From: Siphonodentalium dalli | Lineage: Eukaryota; Mollusca; Scaphopoda; Gadilida; Siphonodentaliidae | Assembly (NCBI GenBank): GCA_032622095.1 | Contig: CP136069.1 | Location: 47,716,194-47,780,193 of the forward strand | DNA: 64,000 nucleotides | Direction: 5' to 3' | Shown here: positions 40,701-55,700 of the stretch, piece by piece | How positions within the stretch are numbered: the first letter of the stretch is position 1 | How the letters are laid out: each line of letters starts with the position of its first letter | Translations under genes and position numbers: made by a program | Notes under the pieces: model-generated | Told to the model about the DNA's origin: nothing | The model's input: only the letters and a program-made list of their open reading frames with translations | Databases searched by the model: none

Positions 40701-43700
40701 GTATGCTGGAGCCATAAAATAAATTACGAATTTCCGTGTACAAGACGTAATCAAGTTAATGCACGGGTAGTGGTTTAGGCAACGCGTGGCACACATGATC
40801 GTGTAAACAATTATATTGATACGGGGCGTAAACTCAAGCCACTCACTGATTGGTGAATATACAATAACTGAAATGAGTATATTGGACTAGTATACATACA
40901 ATATAAGATTTATTTGATACATTTGGTTGAAACTGTACACAAATTACCCGACAACAACAATTTGTATTTTCGCATTCCGGCTAATCTGCCATCCATAACA
41001 TTACTTCGTACTCAACAGACTTTCAAATAACGGAAATCTGGTTTCCTTATTCTACGATTCAGAGACTATAGAAACCAACAACAACATACAGTATCCCTTT
41101 AAGTTTGTTATACAAGTATGTACAAATAAATATCATGATCAAGTACATGGCATATGCAGTATAACGAGTGTGTCCTTATTTTCATTATTAAAATCTCTTC
41201 ACTAATGAGATTCCGTTTTTCGAAACCGTTGTTAGGTACAAACATTAGTCTTACAGTAATACTACCAATCACAGTGCAATACAATACCAAGCTTGACGGT
41301 AAACATTCGAAAAGGACAAAGCATTGAAAAATATTCGGAAATTCATACTTAGACAATATTTGAAATTGCCGCGCGACTATCGCGATATAAAATTTACTGT
41401 TACAGTTTTATTTACATATACCAATGGTTTCAACGCCCAATGTGTCTTTATTGTAGAGCATCAATAATTAATATAAGAACACAGTTGATATATATGTACA
41501 TGTGTAATATCTACCCAATTCTTCTTGTTGGTGATGTTTTACAGACTTCCATAATTATTTAACATTTACCCACTGCGAAGGCTTTGTGTTCTTTTAACCA
41601 GGGGTGATTTTATGAAACAAATAAATATTTGCCGTTATCCAACATTCCTTCATATTTTAGAACTATGATATGTCTTGTATAATAGTGTGAGGGCAACTGG
41701 GACCAGTGTATACTTGCTTAGTATAGAGGCAAGGCATGTATATTTTCAACATCTGGATTTGTTGTGCAAGATAGTTGGACTCTTATTCCAATTTTTAATG
41801 TCACGTGACCTCCAAATCCAAGATGGCTGCCGTCATAGGCAAAAAACAGTGTATTTTCGAGGAAATTTGCGCATGTTTTTTAACAAATCTACTCAAAACA
41901 GATTTGGTATATCCCTAAATCATCCGATCCACTTGTATGCCTTTATGATTTACTGGTTCAGGCGACGCATCAGATGTGCTCAGGGATGTCAGAGTTAACA
42001 TTGTTTAGCGATTTTCTAGGGATGATTTACATGCTGTTTTCCACCATATCGCTACCTCTCATATTTTCTACTTCCGGCTGCATGGATAAAAAATGGAATA
42101 AAGTCTTAAAAACCCCTCCAAACTGAATATGTTAAGACAATCATAGTGACTTGCGTGTACTAGAATACAGGATCTACATTTGCCCCCACACTACAATATA
42201 GATTTGTTGATGTTATTTATGGGTGAATACGTTGGCTGCATTCAAGCCTTGAATAGTGTGTCTGTCATTTGCAAAATGTCGTCTCCAGAGGGTAGATTTA
42301 CTAAATTCACCATCTGGGGACCTCATTCTGTTTAGGCCTCATTTTCTTGGAAGTCTCAAATTAACATTGTTTTTAGTTCAGTTTCTATATCCACTAATTT
42401 GCAGAATAGACAATGCACAATCGATGTGACTAATGTGAACATCACCAACTTCAAGTGCATGGGGAACTTTAATCTCCCATAGAAGTTGATATCTCAGCAG
42501 AATGGGGTTCACAGGGGGTGAATTAAGTCATGCTTGCCCGCCGTGTGGGATTGCGTCACTATATATTCACCCTCTGTCAACCTCATTCTGCAAATGACAG
42601 ATACACTATTTCAAGGCTTGGCTGCTTTGTTTACAGGGACACTTTAGTTGGTGATTAGATGCCTTATGTTCTGATTAAATCGATGTCAAAATGTCAATGG
42701 ATTCTTTACTTTAACGATCGCCACACGGAGATGGTGTGCGTTCCATTGCCGATCCCAACACTACAGAGCATGAGAATATTGACACCGTGACAACGCCTCT
42801 TACGTTAACAATCGCGACCAATGTAACAATGTTTGCACCGGGCTCGTCCACACAATTGAAGCATTCATTTCTGCGCCCTCAAGCTTGAAGTCGATTTAAA
42901 GTGACGGGTGCTTTCGGTATTAATGTACAGAACTCACGGAAGCTACTATCCCTTAAATGTACGGAGAATATTGATTCATTTATTTCTGGACTTAAGTTGA
43001 GTTTAAAAACACTCTATCGGTCAAAAGGGTCGAAACGGACTGGAAAGTTTTACCACATAAGTTTATATATGTCAGAGTTATGGAGGCACGGACTCAGTGT
43101 GAGTGTTCATTGCTTAATATTTGCTTAACTCAGTGAACGTGAACAAATTCTCATTTCTTATCGAAATGGCCATGTGTCGATCGAAATGATACATTGAGAT
43201 GTCCCTCAAACCAAGTCAAGCTTGAAAATCGGTTCCGATTTTCATCCATGCCGGGGTTCGAACCCGCGCCAAACTCGTCTAGCCCAGACTGTGGTGATCT
43301 TATCCGCGACCTAACCACCTCAGCTACGGGGACATCATTAACCAAGAAGCCCTTTCATCGAGAGTAAGGAAGCAGAGCTCAGTATGGCTGAAGGAGTCAC
43401 TCTCACCAAAATAAGTGCTGAAGTGTACACTGGTTTTGAAAATGTGCTGAAGGGTACACAGGTTTTCAAATGTCGTTCTAAATGACGTTTAGTTTTCGTA
43501 TCTGCCATGATTTATGTTGGAGAATACTTGTTTACGTCCCAATGAACATTAAAATGAATTGAAATCAAACTGCTAATGTGCGCCAGACTTTCAGAAACAC
43601 AGTTTAAGTAATGGTGTTAGTGCCGATCACAAACCCTGTGTACCCTTCAGCACATTTCCAAACCCTGTGTACCCTTCAGCACTTTTTTGGTGAGAGTGAC

Positions 43701-46700
43701 TGCTTCAGCTTCAGTATGAGTGTTCGTTGCTTCATGTTTGCTTAACTCAGTGAGCGTGAACAAATTCTCATTTCTTATCGAAATGGCCATGTCTACATGT
43801 AGATCGGTATATAGTATGAATACCATATTATTTTCACTAAACATTATATCTCTCAAAACTTATCACTATGTAAATACGTATGTATACCGTCATCTTATTT
43901 ACATGTATGTTATTATATTATGTTGGGAGAGGGGCATCATAAGTTGCAAAAACGTGTGCCCCAACCCCCTTGGTATATTATGCAACTAAAATATATTTCA
44001 AGTGTTACTTTTGCATCAGACCACATGAACGTTAATACATGTCCACAAATCGATTGGCAATAACATTTACAAACAGCGTAATGGTCGATTAGAGCCATTT
44101 TTAATTTGTCATCGTGACAAACATCGGCTATCTATGGCGTCCGATTGTACCCCAGAGAGCTATACGCGATGCATCCCAATTAATGGACCGACGTTTCGTG
44201 TAATGACACGTTGCGCAAACGTAGTTTTTATACCTGAACCCACCAGGTGCCATTAAAGATCCCGTATCCCACGTGACACCATAAAACTAATGCTGTTTTA
44301 CCGTTAGGATCAGTTGTTATGCATGGGACACCATAAACTTAAAACGTCAGTTAAACTGATTTGGTCTATGACTGTTTGTTGAACTTATTATTTAAATAAA
44401 TCCCACCCATTGGTATGAAGCCTCATGCACACATATCTTCTGTCGTCTGCTTACAGTTTCTGAAATAAATTCCAGATGAATGATAGACCATGCGTGCCAA
44501 TACTTGCATAGTTATATAATTCAAGGACGAATCTATTTAGTAAATAAATGGTTAAGGTTCAGTCATGGACCGAACATGATAGCATATTCGATAGGTGTTT
44601 TCAAGCCCATCCACCCGTAGCCAATTTAGTAACTTTGGGCTTGGCGATTACCGTGTGTCATAATCTGAACGTTTGTGAAGGGTGAAACTTGAAACTATCC
44701 GCATTGTAGCGAAATACAACAAAACTTTAAGCTAGGAAAGTCCTAATAAAATGGAAAGGAATGGTAAGGTGTATCAAAATATTATAATTACGTCATCGTT
44801 GGCGCGCATCGTAACATACATGTATGAACAACATATCGTAATATAATAACAATAACGGTCGCGTGTGAAACTTTCTTCAACTAGACCTGTGAAAAATACT
44901 CAATTGGAATCAATTCGCGCAAATCTATGTTGTTTCCATGTATCCACCCCTGTTCAATAGGTCCTGCTAATTTGCAACGATATGTCCTGGTGGGTCCCGT
45001 TGCACTGCTGCGGTGTTGATATGCCAAAGCGATGCTGTTAACAAACAGATACCGCTATTGTTCGTAAAGTTGTAATTTTTGCGGTATTTTGCTGATCTGA
45101 ACAATTCAACGAAAAGCCACTATGTGTAGAAAACATTAAAAAAACATGAACAGTGTGACATAATTTAATAATTGCTGTGTTCGTTGTTGCAAACCGGCCA
45201 TATTTCAAATGGTTATCTCTGTCGTGTTGCCAAAACAACAGCCTAAAATATCTTCGGTCTGTCTCAATAGAACCATACAAATATGGATATCATTGGAATC
45301 GGCTCCTTGACCACATTGTGATAGTTACAGTTATGCCCTGTGCCAATGCATTCTCTTATAGGCCTAAACACTTTTTACCATTTTTTCTTACATTCTTTAA
45401 CAATTTTATAATTTTTAATGTGTTAAGCCAATGCATTCTCTTATATATGCGAGGCGACCTATGGTCGACTCGCATATATAAGAGAATGCATTGGCACAGG
45501 GCCCTTCTGTCGTGTTGCAGATTAGCCAAACACCGCACAAATTACAAGTTTAAAAAAAATGACGGCCATGTTCTTAATATCATTGATTTGCCCTACAGGC
45601 AGCGTGGCAATATAACATCAAGACCCACCAGCATCATATCAAATCATATTAAGAACTAGAATGCACTCAGAGAGATGCCAACGTGCGCAAAAATGTAATA
45701 AACAATAATTTAAAAAATAATTTCACTGTATTTTACATAATTTATTTAATTTAATTTAATGTTAGCAAAAAAAGACAATTACCATTTCTCATTCCATCAC
45801 TGATAAAAGGCAAATTACTATATTAATCATTTAAGTAATTAAAACCAATTCCATGTTGCCGAAAGGATGAGACTTTAATATCGATTACATTTTTTTCAGC
45901 GGCATATTTTCATTTTCATTTTCCGATAGTCAAAGTTGACCAAAGGAGCAATTATAAGAAATAATTAATACTATTTGTGTAAATATTGATAGCAGCCAAT
46001 ATGCAACAATAAATATCAATAATTAATCAATAACGATCATTTTATGTAATAATAAACTCTTCAAACGGTGTTTGTGTCAACAAATGCGTTTTGTTTTGTA
46101 TTACGTCATTCGTCGTATTTGACCCGGAACTCGGCTGAAGGTTAGGCTATTCAGCCTATTGCGTCGAATTACGAAATCGCGTTTTGAATGTCTCTCTTTT
46201 CCCGCACGATAAAAAGAGGTCTTCGCACGAACCAAAAATGATAAAACTTCCCAATTATAAGTAAAAATACCCAAATGAAGGAGTCAATGTAGGTCCCGAA
46301 GGAGTCTATAGACTCTTTGATGTAGAGTTCTGATGGAGAAAATGTAGGTCGATCTATTTTTGTCATAACTCTGACGTATTTTGACCTGGGAGAAAAAATC
46401 GAAATAAAGGCTCACTACGGGCATGCCAGTTTTAAATATAGAAACAGGGAATCCCGACAAATGGCGATATCGGCGACAAACAAATAATCGAAAACAACAT
46501 ATAAAATAAACATAGCAAAAACGTGGCACAGTAAAAATGTCAGAACGCCACGAGGTTTTACGTCGTTTTTTGGTGACGTCATGGAGTGAAACGGAGTAGG
46601 GTGACACCAACCTACGAATCTGTCTGATCGCCATACTGTTGGGGATTCAATACGTCAAGAATTTATCATAAATTAAGGTTATCGCAACAGTATGGCGATC

Positions 46701-49700
46701 AGACAGATTCGTCATTCGATATTTACTTGTGAGACTTGAACATATTACTTGTCGTCGAACTCGTATTTTATATAATAGAAGAATGAGTCTATGTATATTT
46801 TGAATTGATCGAGTGTTGGAGCCTCACCAGCGAAGTCTGGCAGAGAGTTCCAGCTATTTACCACCCTCTGCGTGAAGAAATATTTTCCAATGGCCTTGTT
46901 AACAATGGGCATCTGTAGCTTTGTATAATGTCCTCTTGTTCTTCCTGATGAATGTCTTTCTAATAGGTCACAGGCATTGATATTGTAATGACCATTCAAC
47001 AGTGTATATACCTCGATTAGATCTCCTCTAAATATTCGATATTTTAAAGACATCAGATTGAATCTTATCATTCGGTCTCGGTAGCATAGATTTTTGATTT
47101 GACGAACTAGTTTCGTTGCTTTTCTTTGTATTTCTCTAACACAATGCTTTGATATTTGTGATGTGGGCTCCATGCATAGTTACATTATTCGATGATAGGT
47201 CTGACCATGCTTATGTAGAGCGATTAGAAAGTGTCGATGTCCAAGTTCGTGAAAGTTCTGTTCACTATGCCGATGATTTGAGAAGCTTTATTGTTTTAGG
47301 ATATTGTAGGAGGGCTAATCTGGCCGTGTCAAATTGAGCTATAGCGATTGGATTTCTCGCATGACAACACATTTCGCTGGATTGATTATAGTTGCAGTAT
47401 GTAACTATTATGACTGCGTTAATTGCTTTCAATGTTTAGGTATGAACAATGGCTGGGACATGCACTTTTAGTGGGAACACAATGCCTCCGAGTTTTGATC
47501 CGCATTTCGAAGCTTTCTGGTGTGGTGAATGAGAAACATGCAGTAATAAGCCGTAGTTTTTTGTAATAATTTGAAGGATTAGTTGTTTTAACGGAAATCT
47601 GAGGCGGTGCATTCATGTAACCAATATATTTAATATTATAATTTATATTTATGGCTAATAATATGATCTTGAGGGCGTTACCATTTCTGATTATGGTTTT
47701 CGTCCGCCAATTTTATTATCGGCCCATGTGCACCACTACTTCCTGATTTATCATTTGTCAGCCACTTTCACTTTCGGCAGGGAGTTATTAGATGCCATCG
47801 CACCAGTACAATTATGTTAAAGATACGGGTTGCCTTCGTAATGGGTATTGCTATTAAAATAGTCACATCCGTTAAAACCATCATAAACAGAACGAATATT
47901 AATATATAGACACATTTTGTTCGTATACCAATCATAAATATCGCGTAAATAGCATGTTATTTTCAAGATCATACGCAGTGTTAGTAAACAAAGGCCATGT
48001 TATGGTATGGTACAGTGCAGTACGTAAAGAGTGTGGGGTAAGCAAAACACTGAACACCGGGGAGATCCTATTGGGTGAACTTTGGTTGAAAATGTACCTA
48101 TAGTTGTTTCAACATATTGTTATAGCGCTCGGTAATCTTCGCCACTCAATCGTTTGGTGTCGAATGGGTCACAGTGAATCAATATCCCAAAACAATCACC
48201 ACGAGTTGAGTGTTTTGCTTATCACAAACTCTCTGTATGCTTTATATAAACAAACGCTCGGCTCCTATTCATACTATCATTAGACTATACTATTAGTATA
48301 TTATTGAGGGCATTTTCATAATTTGGTAACTTTTAATTATAAATTATAACATACAACAAAGGCCATATATCCTTAACTCCAGTGAACGCCCAGAGAATTG
48401 GTAATAATGTATATTGTTTCAGGTATACATCTCTTCATACATTTCAGCACAATGACGCTGCTCGAACGTCAGTCAAAAGCGACATCTACTGGCGATCGCA
48501 ACATTTATCCGATACTGAAGACATGACTAGCGGCGTGGTGAACAAACTTCCGGGTTAGTTTCGTAGCTATAACCCTACCCCTTAACACATGGATAACCCA
48601 CAACACTATAAGCCATACCATAACCCTAACCCACAGCGTTGTTATTTTATGATCCGATCACCCGGGTTTACCATCCCAGAAACCCATTGCGAATTATGTC
48701 ACATAGTAATCGAAACCAGTGCATTACTCTTTTTATTACACACATATTACTATATCTTGGTTCATTACTTTAGTTCGGTCTGTGTGGTCCTATCCATCTC
48801 GATCCGCAATTTTAGCCAAGACCGTCCGTTTGACGTTTTTCTTGCCCACAAATAATTGCACATCTCGAGAAATAACAAAATTCAAAAATCGATATATTAT
48901 CACTCTCAGCTTTGATGGGTGGTTTCCTCGACTCGAATCAAATATTGTTACCACCCCCCCCCCCCCAGCCAAAGAAATAGTAATCTAGGAGCGTTAATTC
49001 GGATTATGCATCTTTAACATCAAACTTATTAAAAACATCACGCGATGCTTTATTTTGTTTTTATCATCAATAAATGTAGTATGAAGCACCATAAACATTT
49101 CAGGGCAACGACACTCTTGATTTTCTTCCCCTTGTTTTGTAACTTATACAAAGAATAACTTTGAAATAAATGTTTATACTTGAAATGTTCTACTGTTTAT
49201 ACATGTATTATTCACAATCATGCTATAGATGATCCGCAGTAAAATGTATTAACCATTTCATGACTGGAGCGTCCTGTATGTTTCGAAAGCCCCGTGCCAA
49301 TACATTCTCTTACGTATGAGAGTCTCGCATGTATACGAGAATGCTTTGGTCTAACAACATTTACCTTGACATTGTAAGCCAGTGTAATCTCTTACATATG
49401 TGAGGCTCCCTATGGGAGACTCGCATGTGAAAGAATGCACTGGCGCGTGGTATTTAATGCTTCACCAGCGCAGTACCCGCCATGCAAAGGTTAAAACAAG
49501 AAACATTAAATTTCAGGTATGGCAGAGCTCCTGTCTAAATCAAACTTGGTGAGTCTTCTAAACGGCATGAAGTCTCTATACCCCGACGACTTCCGGTTCT
49601 ACCCGAGATCCTGGACGCTTCCAGGAGAATACCGCGCATTCAAAGATGACGTCAAATCTATCGTAGATATGCAGACGGACTACAAGCCAACGTTCATAGT

Positions 49701-52700
49701 GAAACCGAAAAATGGTTGTCAAGGCGACGGGATTTACCTCATCCGCGACCACCGTGGTTACAAGGGGGTTCACAATCAACAATACGTTGTGCAGGAGTAT
49801 CTCAGCGACGTATTTCTTGTAAACAAATATAAATTTGATCTCCGGATATACGCTGTGATAAAGAGTCTCGACCCGTTTGAGCTGTACATCTGCCGAGAAG
49901 GAATGGCCCGCTTCTCGACGATTCCATACGAGGCGCCTTCAGACAAAAATATTGGTACTACTTTTATGCATCTCACGAACTATTCTCTCAATAAATATAG
50001 CGACGGATACGACGATTCTGATCAAGTGGACGACGGAAGTAAACGAACTTTGTCGAGCGTATTCAACCTGATCGGGAATAAAGGCTACAACGTCGACCTT
50101 CTGTGGAGGGAAATAGACAAGATAGTGTGCAAAACTACTTTATCAATCTTGCCAGATTTAAAGGTGCAATACAGCGCGGTTTTACCGGCGAACAGACCAC
50201 GCCCTTCGTGCTTTCATGTGAGTATAGTATTGATCAACCTTATTAGCTCAACTTACTTTGTAAGTTTGAGCTATTGCCATGGTTTGGCGTTCGTCGTCCG
50301 TGTGTGCGTGTATGCGTGTATGCGCGTATGCGTGTATGCGTGTGTCCGTCAACAATTTCCTTTGGCGCGGGCTACATGTCGTACCTTTGGTCTGATCTTT
50401 ATGAAATTTGTCATGAATGTTGACATTGACATGTAGATGGGAACGAGTCATTTTGGGGTCATTCGGCCAAAAAACATGGCCGCTGGTGGCCATCTTGGAT
50501 TTCAAAATTCAATCTATTGGCGCGGGCTACAGGTCGTATTGTTTGTCTGATCATCATGAAATTTGTCATGGATGTTAATATTGACATGTAGATGGGAACG
50601 AGTGATTTCGGGGTCGTTCGGCCAAAAAACATGGCCGCCAGCAGCCATCTTGTATTTTACTCTTTGCATGACTAAATCCTTTGGCGCGGGCTACAGGTCG
50701 TTGCGTTGGTCGGACGTTCATGAAATTTGTCATGGATGTTAACAATGACATGTAGATGGGAAACGAGTCATCTTGGGGTCGTTCGGCCGAAAAACATGGC
50801 CGCCAGCAGCCATCTTGGATTTTACTCTTTGCATGACTAAATCCTTTGGCGCGGGGTACAGGTCGTACCTTTTGTCTGATCTTTCTGAAATTTGTCATGA
50901 ATGTTGACATTGACATGTAGATGGGAACGAGTCATTTTGGGGTTATTCTGCCAAAAAACATGGCCATCTTGGATTTCAAAATTCAATCCATTGGCGCGGG
51001 CTACAAGTCGTAGCTTTGGTCAGATCTTCATGAAATTTGTCATGGATGTTAACAATGACATGTAGATGGGAACGAGTCATTTTGGGGTCGTTCGTCCAAA
51101 AAACATGGCCGTCAGCAGCCATCTTGGATTTTACTCTTTCCATGACTAAATCCTTTGGCGCGGGCTACAGGTCGTAGCTTTGGTCGGAACTTCATGAAAT
51201 TTGTCATGGATGTTAACAATGACATGTAGATGGGAATGAATCCTTTTGGGGTCATTCGGCCAAAAAGCATGGCTGCTGGCGGCCATCTTGGATTTCAAAA
51301 TTCAATCCATTTGCGCGGGCTACATGTCGACTATTCGTCTGATCATCATGCAATTTATCATGGATGTTAATATTGACATGTAGATGGGAATGAGTCATTT
51401 TGGGGTCGTATCTTTGGTCGGACCTTCATGAAATTTGTCACGGATGTTAACAATGACATGTAGATGGGAACGAGTTCTTTTGGGGTTAATCGGCCAAAAA
51501 ACATGGCTGCCAGCAGCCATCTTGGATTTTACTCTTTGCATGACTAAATCCTTTGGCACAGGTTAGACATTTCAATTAGCACCTTTCCTATTCCTCCATT
51601 GACTGTCAACCATTAAATGATTCCCCTACATAAGTTGAGCTACAGTGTCATTGACACTTTCATTGAAGTTCAAAATTGGTAAAGCTTGGGTTAGACCGAA
51701 TCAAACCCGGCAATACCAACACAGTTGAATGCGCCTTGTCACTGAGTCGCGGCCATATTGGACCCATCCAGACCCGTTCCGTTTTTTTAGTGCTATACAT
51801 GTACACGTGAAAGTTCTGGAGTAGCAATCAATATATGGAGCTTTTGAATATTCATGAATTACCTGTATGGAGTGCTACTCCAGAACTTTGACCTGTAGCA
51901 CCAAACTACCGAATGGGGTTGGATGGATCAAATATGGCCGCGACTCAGTGACATTTTAAGCTGTATAGCGAAAGATACTATAATCGGGGTTCACGATCAG
52001 ATAGCACTTCGTATTTAATCGGAGTAACACTTGCCACGTGATGTTATGGTTGAGGTTGGTTTGTTATTGTATTGACGAAATGACAAAGATATTAGAAGAT
52101 GTATTTTTTTTTATAGAGCGTTGTGTTCATGCGAATTAGGTGCGGTTCTACCACCAAAACGACCCACCATGATACATATTAGATATTTATTAGCGATGTG
52201 TAATTTGATTGTTGTATGTACATATTCAACCAGTGAACGTGCTATGATATTAAATGTATATCGTTATCGTGCACTGCATATAATTATAGGAGCGCAATAT
52301 ACATGTGTTACTTGAACATGTGCCCGCACCAACAGTTTATACATTTGTATAATCGCACACAACAACTGCAGATGACGTTTCATTGGTTACCATGGTTCAG
52401 TGAATGATGTAACATGTAATTTTGTTTCCAAAATACATGTGCATGTATACATACCGCCATCCATATTTTGGTTTCAAAATTCAAATATGTTTATTCTCAT
52501 TAAACCATATATACAATACAGTATTTGAGAAAAAATAATAAAGTGAAATACATGTAATGAAATATATATACATAATACCCGACGTGTTATAGGTATCTCG
52601 AGGTGTATGGTGATTTTTCGTCATTTGGCTGCACAACATTATCCTTATTATACGGGGTGCGTCGTATTGCGTTGCCAAAGTAACATTGCGTTCTGCATCA

Positions 52701-55700
52701 CAATTCGGTGAATTACGGAAACTTTTGTCTAACCCATGGGGCCCAATGCGATGTAAAATTTGTTTTCCAAATCCATGTTTAAAGATACATTATGACTACT
52801 AAATATAATGTTCAGGCATATCACTTGGACCAAAATATAGTATTAGTCGATTGAAAGGGGTGGGGGGGGGGGGCTTCCAGTTCAATATTACTCAGTATTT
52901 ATTGTTTTACTAGCAGGGTTACCCGGCGTTGCCCAGGTTAATGCGATGTGAAACCATCTGTATGCTGTGGATATTTGTTGGGAATAGGGAACACTCTTGT
53001 TCAAAGTGTTATACGTTTTCTCATAAATTGATTATGATTATTACAGTCATGGAATATAAGTAGTGGCCCACCTTGTCAATTGTCATTCTGTTTATCGCGA
53101 TTAATCCGTTCCACCAATAATGAAGTATTTATTTATTTATAACTGCGTATACGTCAGACGTTATAATATGATACATGGACATCATAAAGACATTAGTTCG
53201 CATAAATAAAAGATGACAATTGGGTTTTACATATTGAGATGTATCAATCAATCTAGTGGGTTGGACTAAGATCTCGAGGATACCTGGCTATCATATCTCC
53301 TTGAAGATACAGATGTTTCAAAGAAATGTCCAGGTGCTCGTCTGTTCGTGGTGCTATATATTGGCTAAATATTCTCAGTTTCAACGAAATGTTGCTGCGC
53401 GCGCATATCAGCTACATTTTCCAGTCCAGACACAGAGCGAGATTTTGAGTTGTTTATGTCAGTCGATGAGTCTGTTCTAAACCCCTTGTCAGATGTCAGT
53501 ATTGGGAGGATCCTGAAAAGTCATGTGCTACTAACTGCATTGTATTGTATACCAGAAGAAACTATATATGACTGCACACTGTGACCACTATTTTTGAACA
53601 GGCCTTCCATATATCCTGACAAATTGTAACTTTTTGTGTGGAAACTGTATTGAATGGAACAGACTCAATTTTGTTATAATATATAATCCTCTGACGGTTC
53701 GAGGTCTCTCAGTTTGCACGAATATATGAATCTCTTCAATAGAATGATAAATATACGTTTAATGCTTCTTCTATGTATCTCTTTTTGCTAGCTCATTGTG
53801 TGAATGTCCTGATTGCCATCCCCATATAAATATGACAATTAAGAAGATATAATTGTTCAAGTGACTTATAAGTGGGTTACCATTTGTCGGGATTGTGAAA
53901 TGTGAACGCCCAAATCTCCTTAAAATGATATGGAGATGGCCTGGGTGACTATATATAACTTATATATGGATATCGGCGAATAGCAATCTTATCTATGATA
54001 GTGCATATCCGCTCGCCATCCGTGACGCAAACGACACCAAATGTGATTTAAACATGGTATATCATTAGATAAAATATTTTGTATCAGTTTTTGGTGACCC
54101 TCCCGTCCCTATTTCGGACTCAAGTTGCACACACTAAGACTCATTAGAGATTAGAGATGCATATGTATGAAATTGGTGAAAATTGGCGAGTATACAAATT
54201 CGTATCAAATTGAAGGTCCCCATATCTCTCACCCATAGGGCACCAATTTGTTGTGTCTAAACCACACGATAAGATTCCTCGTATCACGGAGAAGAATATG
54301 TATCAATGTGGTGGAAATCGGCACTAAACATATCTATAGATATAATGTCCCTCTCATATATATACACCACTGACTCGAATGGCCCCACTTGTGACATCCT
54401 TAAACCACACAATTACACTCCTGATATCATGGAGATGATTGTTTATAAGTTTGGTGATAATCGGCGACTAAACAATGTTTTTTTTATCAAATTTGGTGCC
54501 AATCCCTCCCTCCCCATCTCTCACATAAACAGCACCACTATGGCGTCTTTAAATCACACGATCAGATTCCTCGGATAAGAAAGTGTATCAATTTGGTGGA
54601 AATTGGCGCCAAAAAAATTGTGCATCAATTTTGGTGCCCCTGTCCCTTTCAATACACCCCTGACTCGAATGAGGCCACACAGAGGACAGATATAAGCCAC
54701 ACCATTAGACTCCTCATACCATGGGGATGCTTTTGTATAAGTGTGGTGGCAATCGGCGACTAAACCAATTATTATCAAATTTAGTGCCCACCCCCTCCCA
54801 ATCTCTCATCCAAACGACAACAATTTGGCGTTGTTAAATCGCACAATTAGATTCCTTGTATCATGAAGAAGAATATATATCAATTTGGTGGAAATCGGCG
54901 CTGAAATTAATTTTATCAATTTTGGTGCCTCTCCCCCCTTTCGTGCAAATCTGACTCGAACGACGCCACTTTTGACATATTTAAACCACACCGTTGGATT
55001 CTTCATATCATGGGGATGATTATATGTAAGTTTCGTGACAATCGGCGACAGAAAAAAAATATGCCCCTCCCCCTTCCGGGAACCCCTGACGCGAACGGCG
55101 CGACTTTTGCCATATTTAAAACACACAATTAGATTCCTCATATTATGGGGATGATTATATATAAGTTTCGTGGCAATCGCCGACAATTTTTGTTCCTGCC
55201 CCTCCCCCTTTTCTGCCCCTGACAACAACGGCGTCACTTTAGAAAAGTTTAACCCCGACCATTATCTTTCTCGTAAAAAGATACTGCTAGTAGACCCCTT
55301 TGGCATCATCTTGATGGTCCCCTGTGAATTTATATAGAACACAGACAGACAGACAGACAGACAGACATTCGCAAATATAGATATAGATATTATATCTCAC
55401 GTGACATTCTCGCATTCTGATTGGCTGTACACTGCTATACTATTTTCACGATAGTTCCCCAGTAGGATTCATACATGCATACTATTCTTTTTTCTATTTA
55501 TAGTAACAAACTCATTTCGCGAAATCGGTTTGCCGCCTGAAGACACGGCCAATCTTGAAATATACCGTGTACGATACGTGTTGCAATATAGGCATGCATA
55601 TCATTAGATTTATTGGTGAATTGTGTAATGATCTTACAAATGTCCGATCATAGCTAGCCAATGTATTTAATAGTTTGTCCGTTTGTTGGCAAGCGGCCAG

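Noticed and set aside
43246-43333. Functional tRNA gene on the minus strand
   Set aside because: A and B boxes are present but the acceptor stem does not pair and the spacing is long; a SINE head is more likely.
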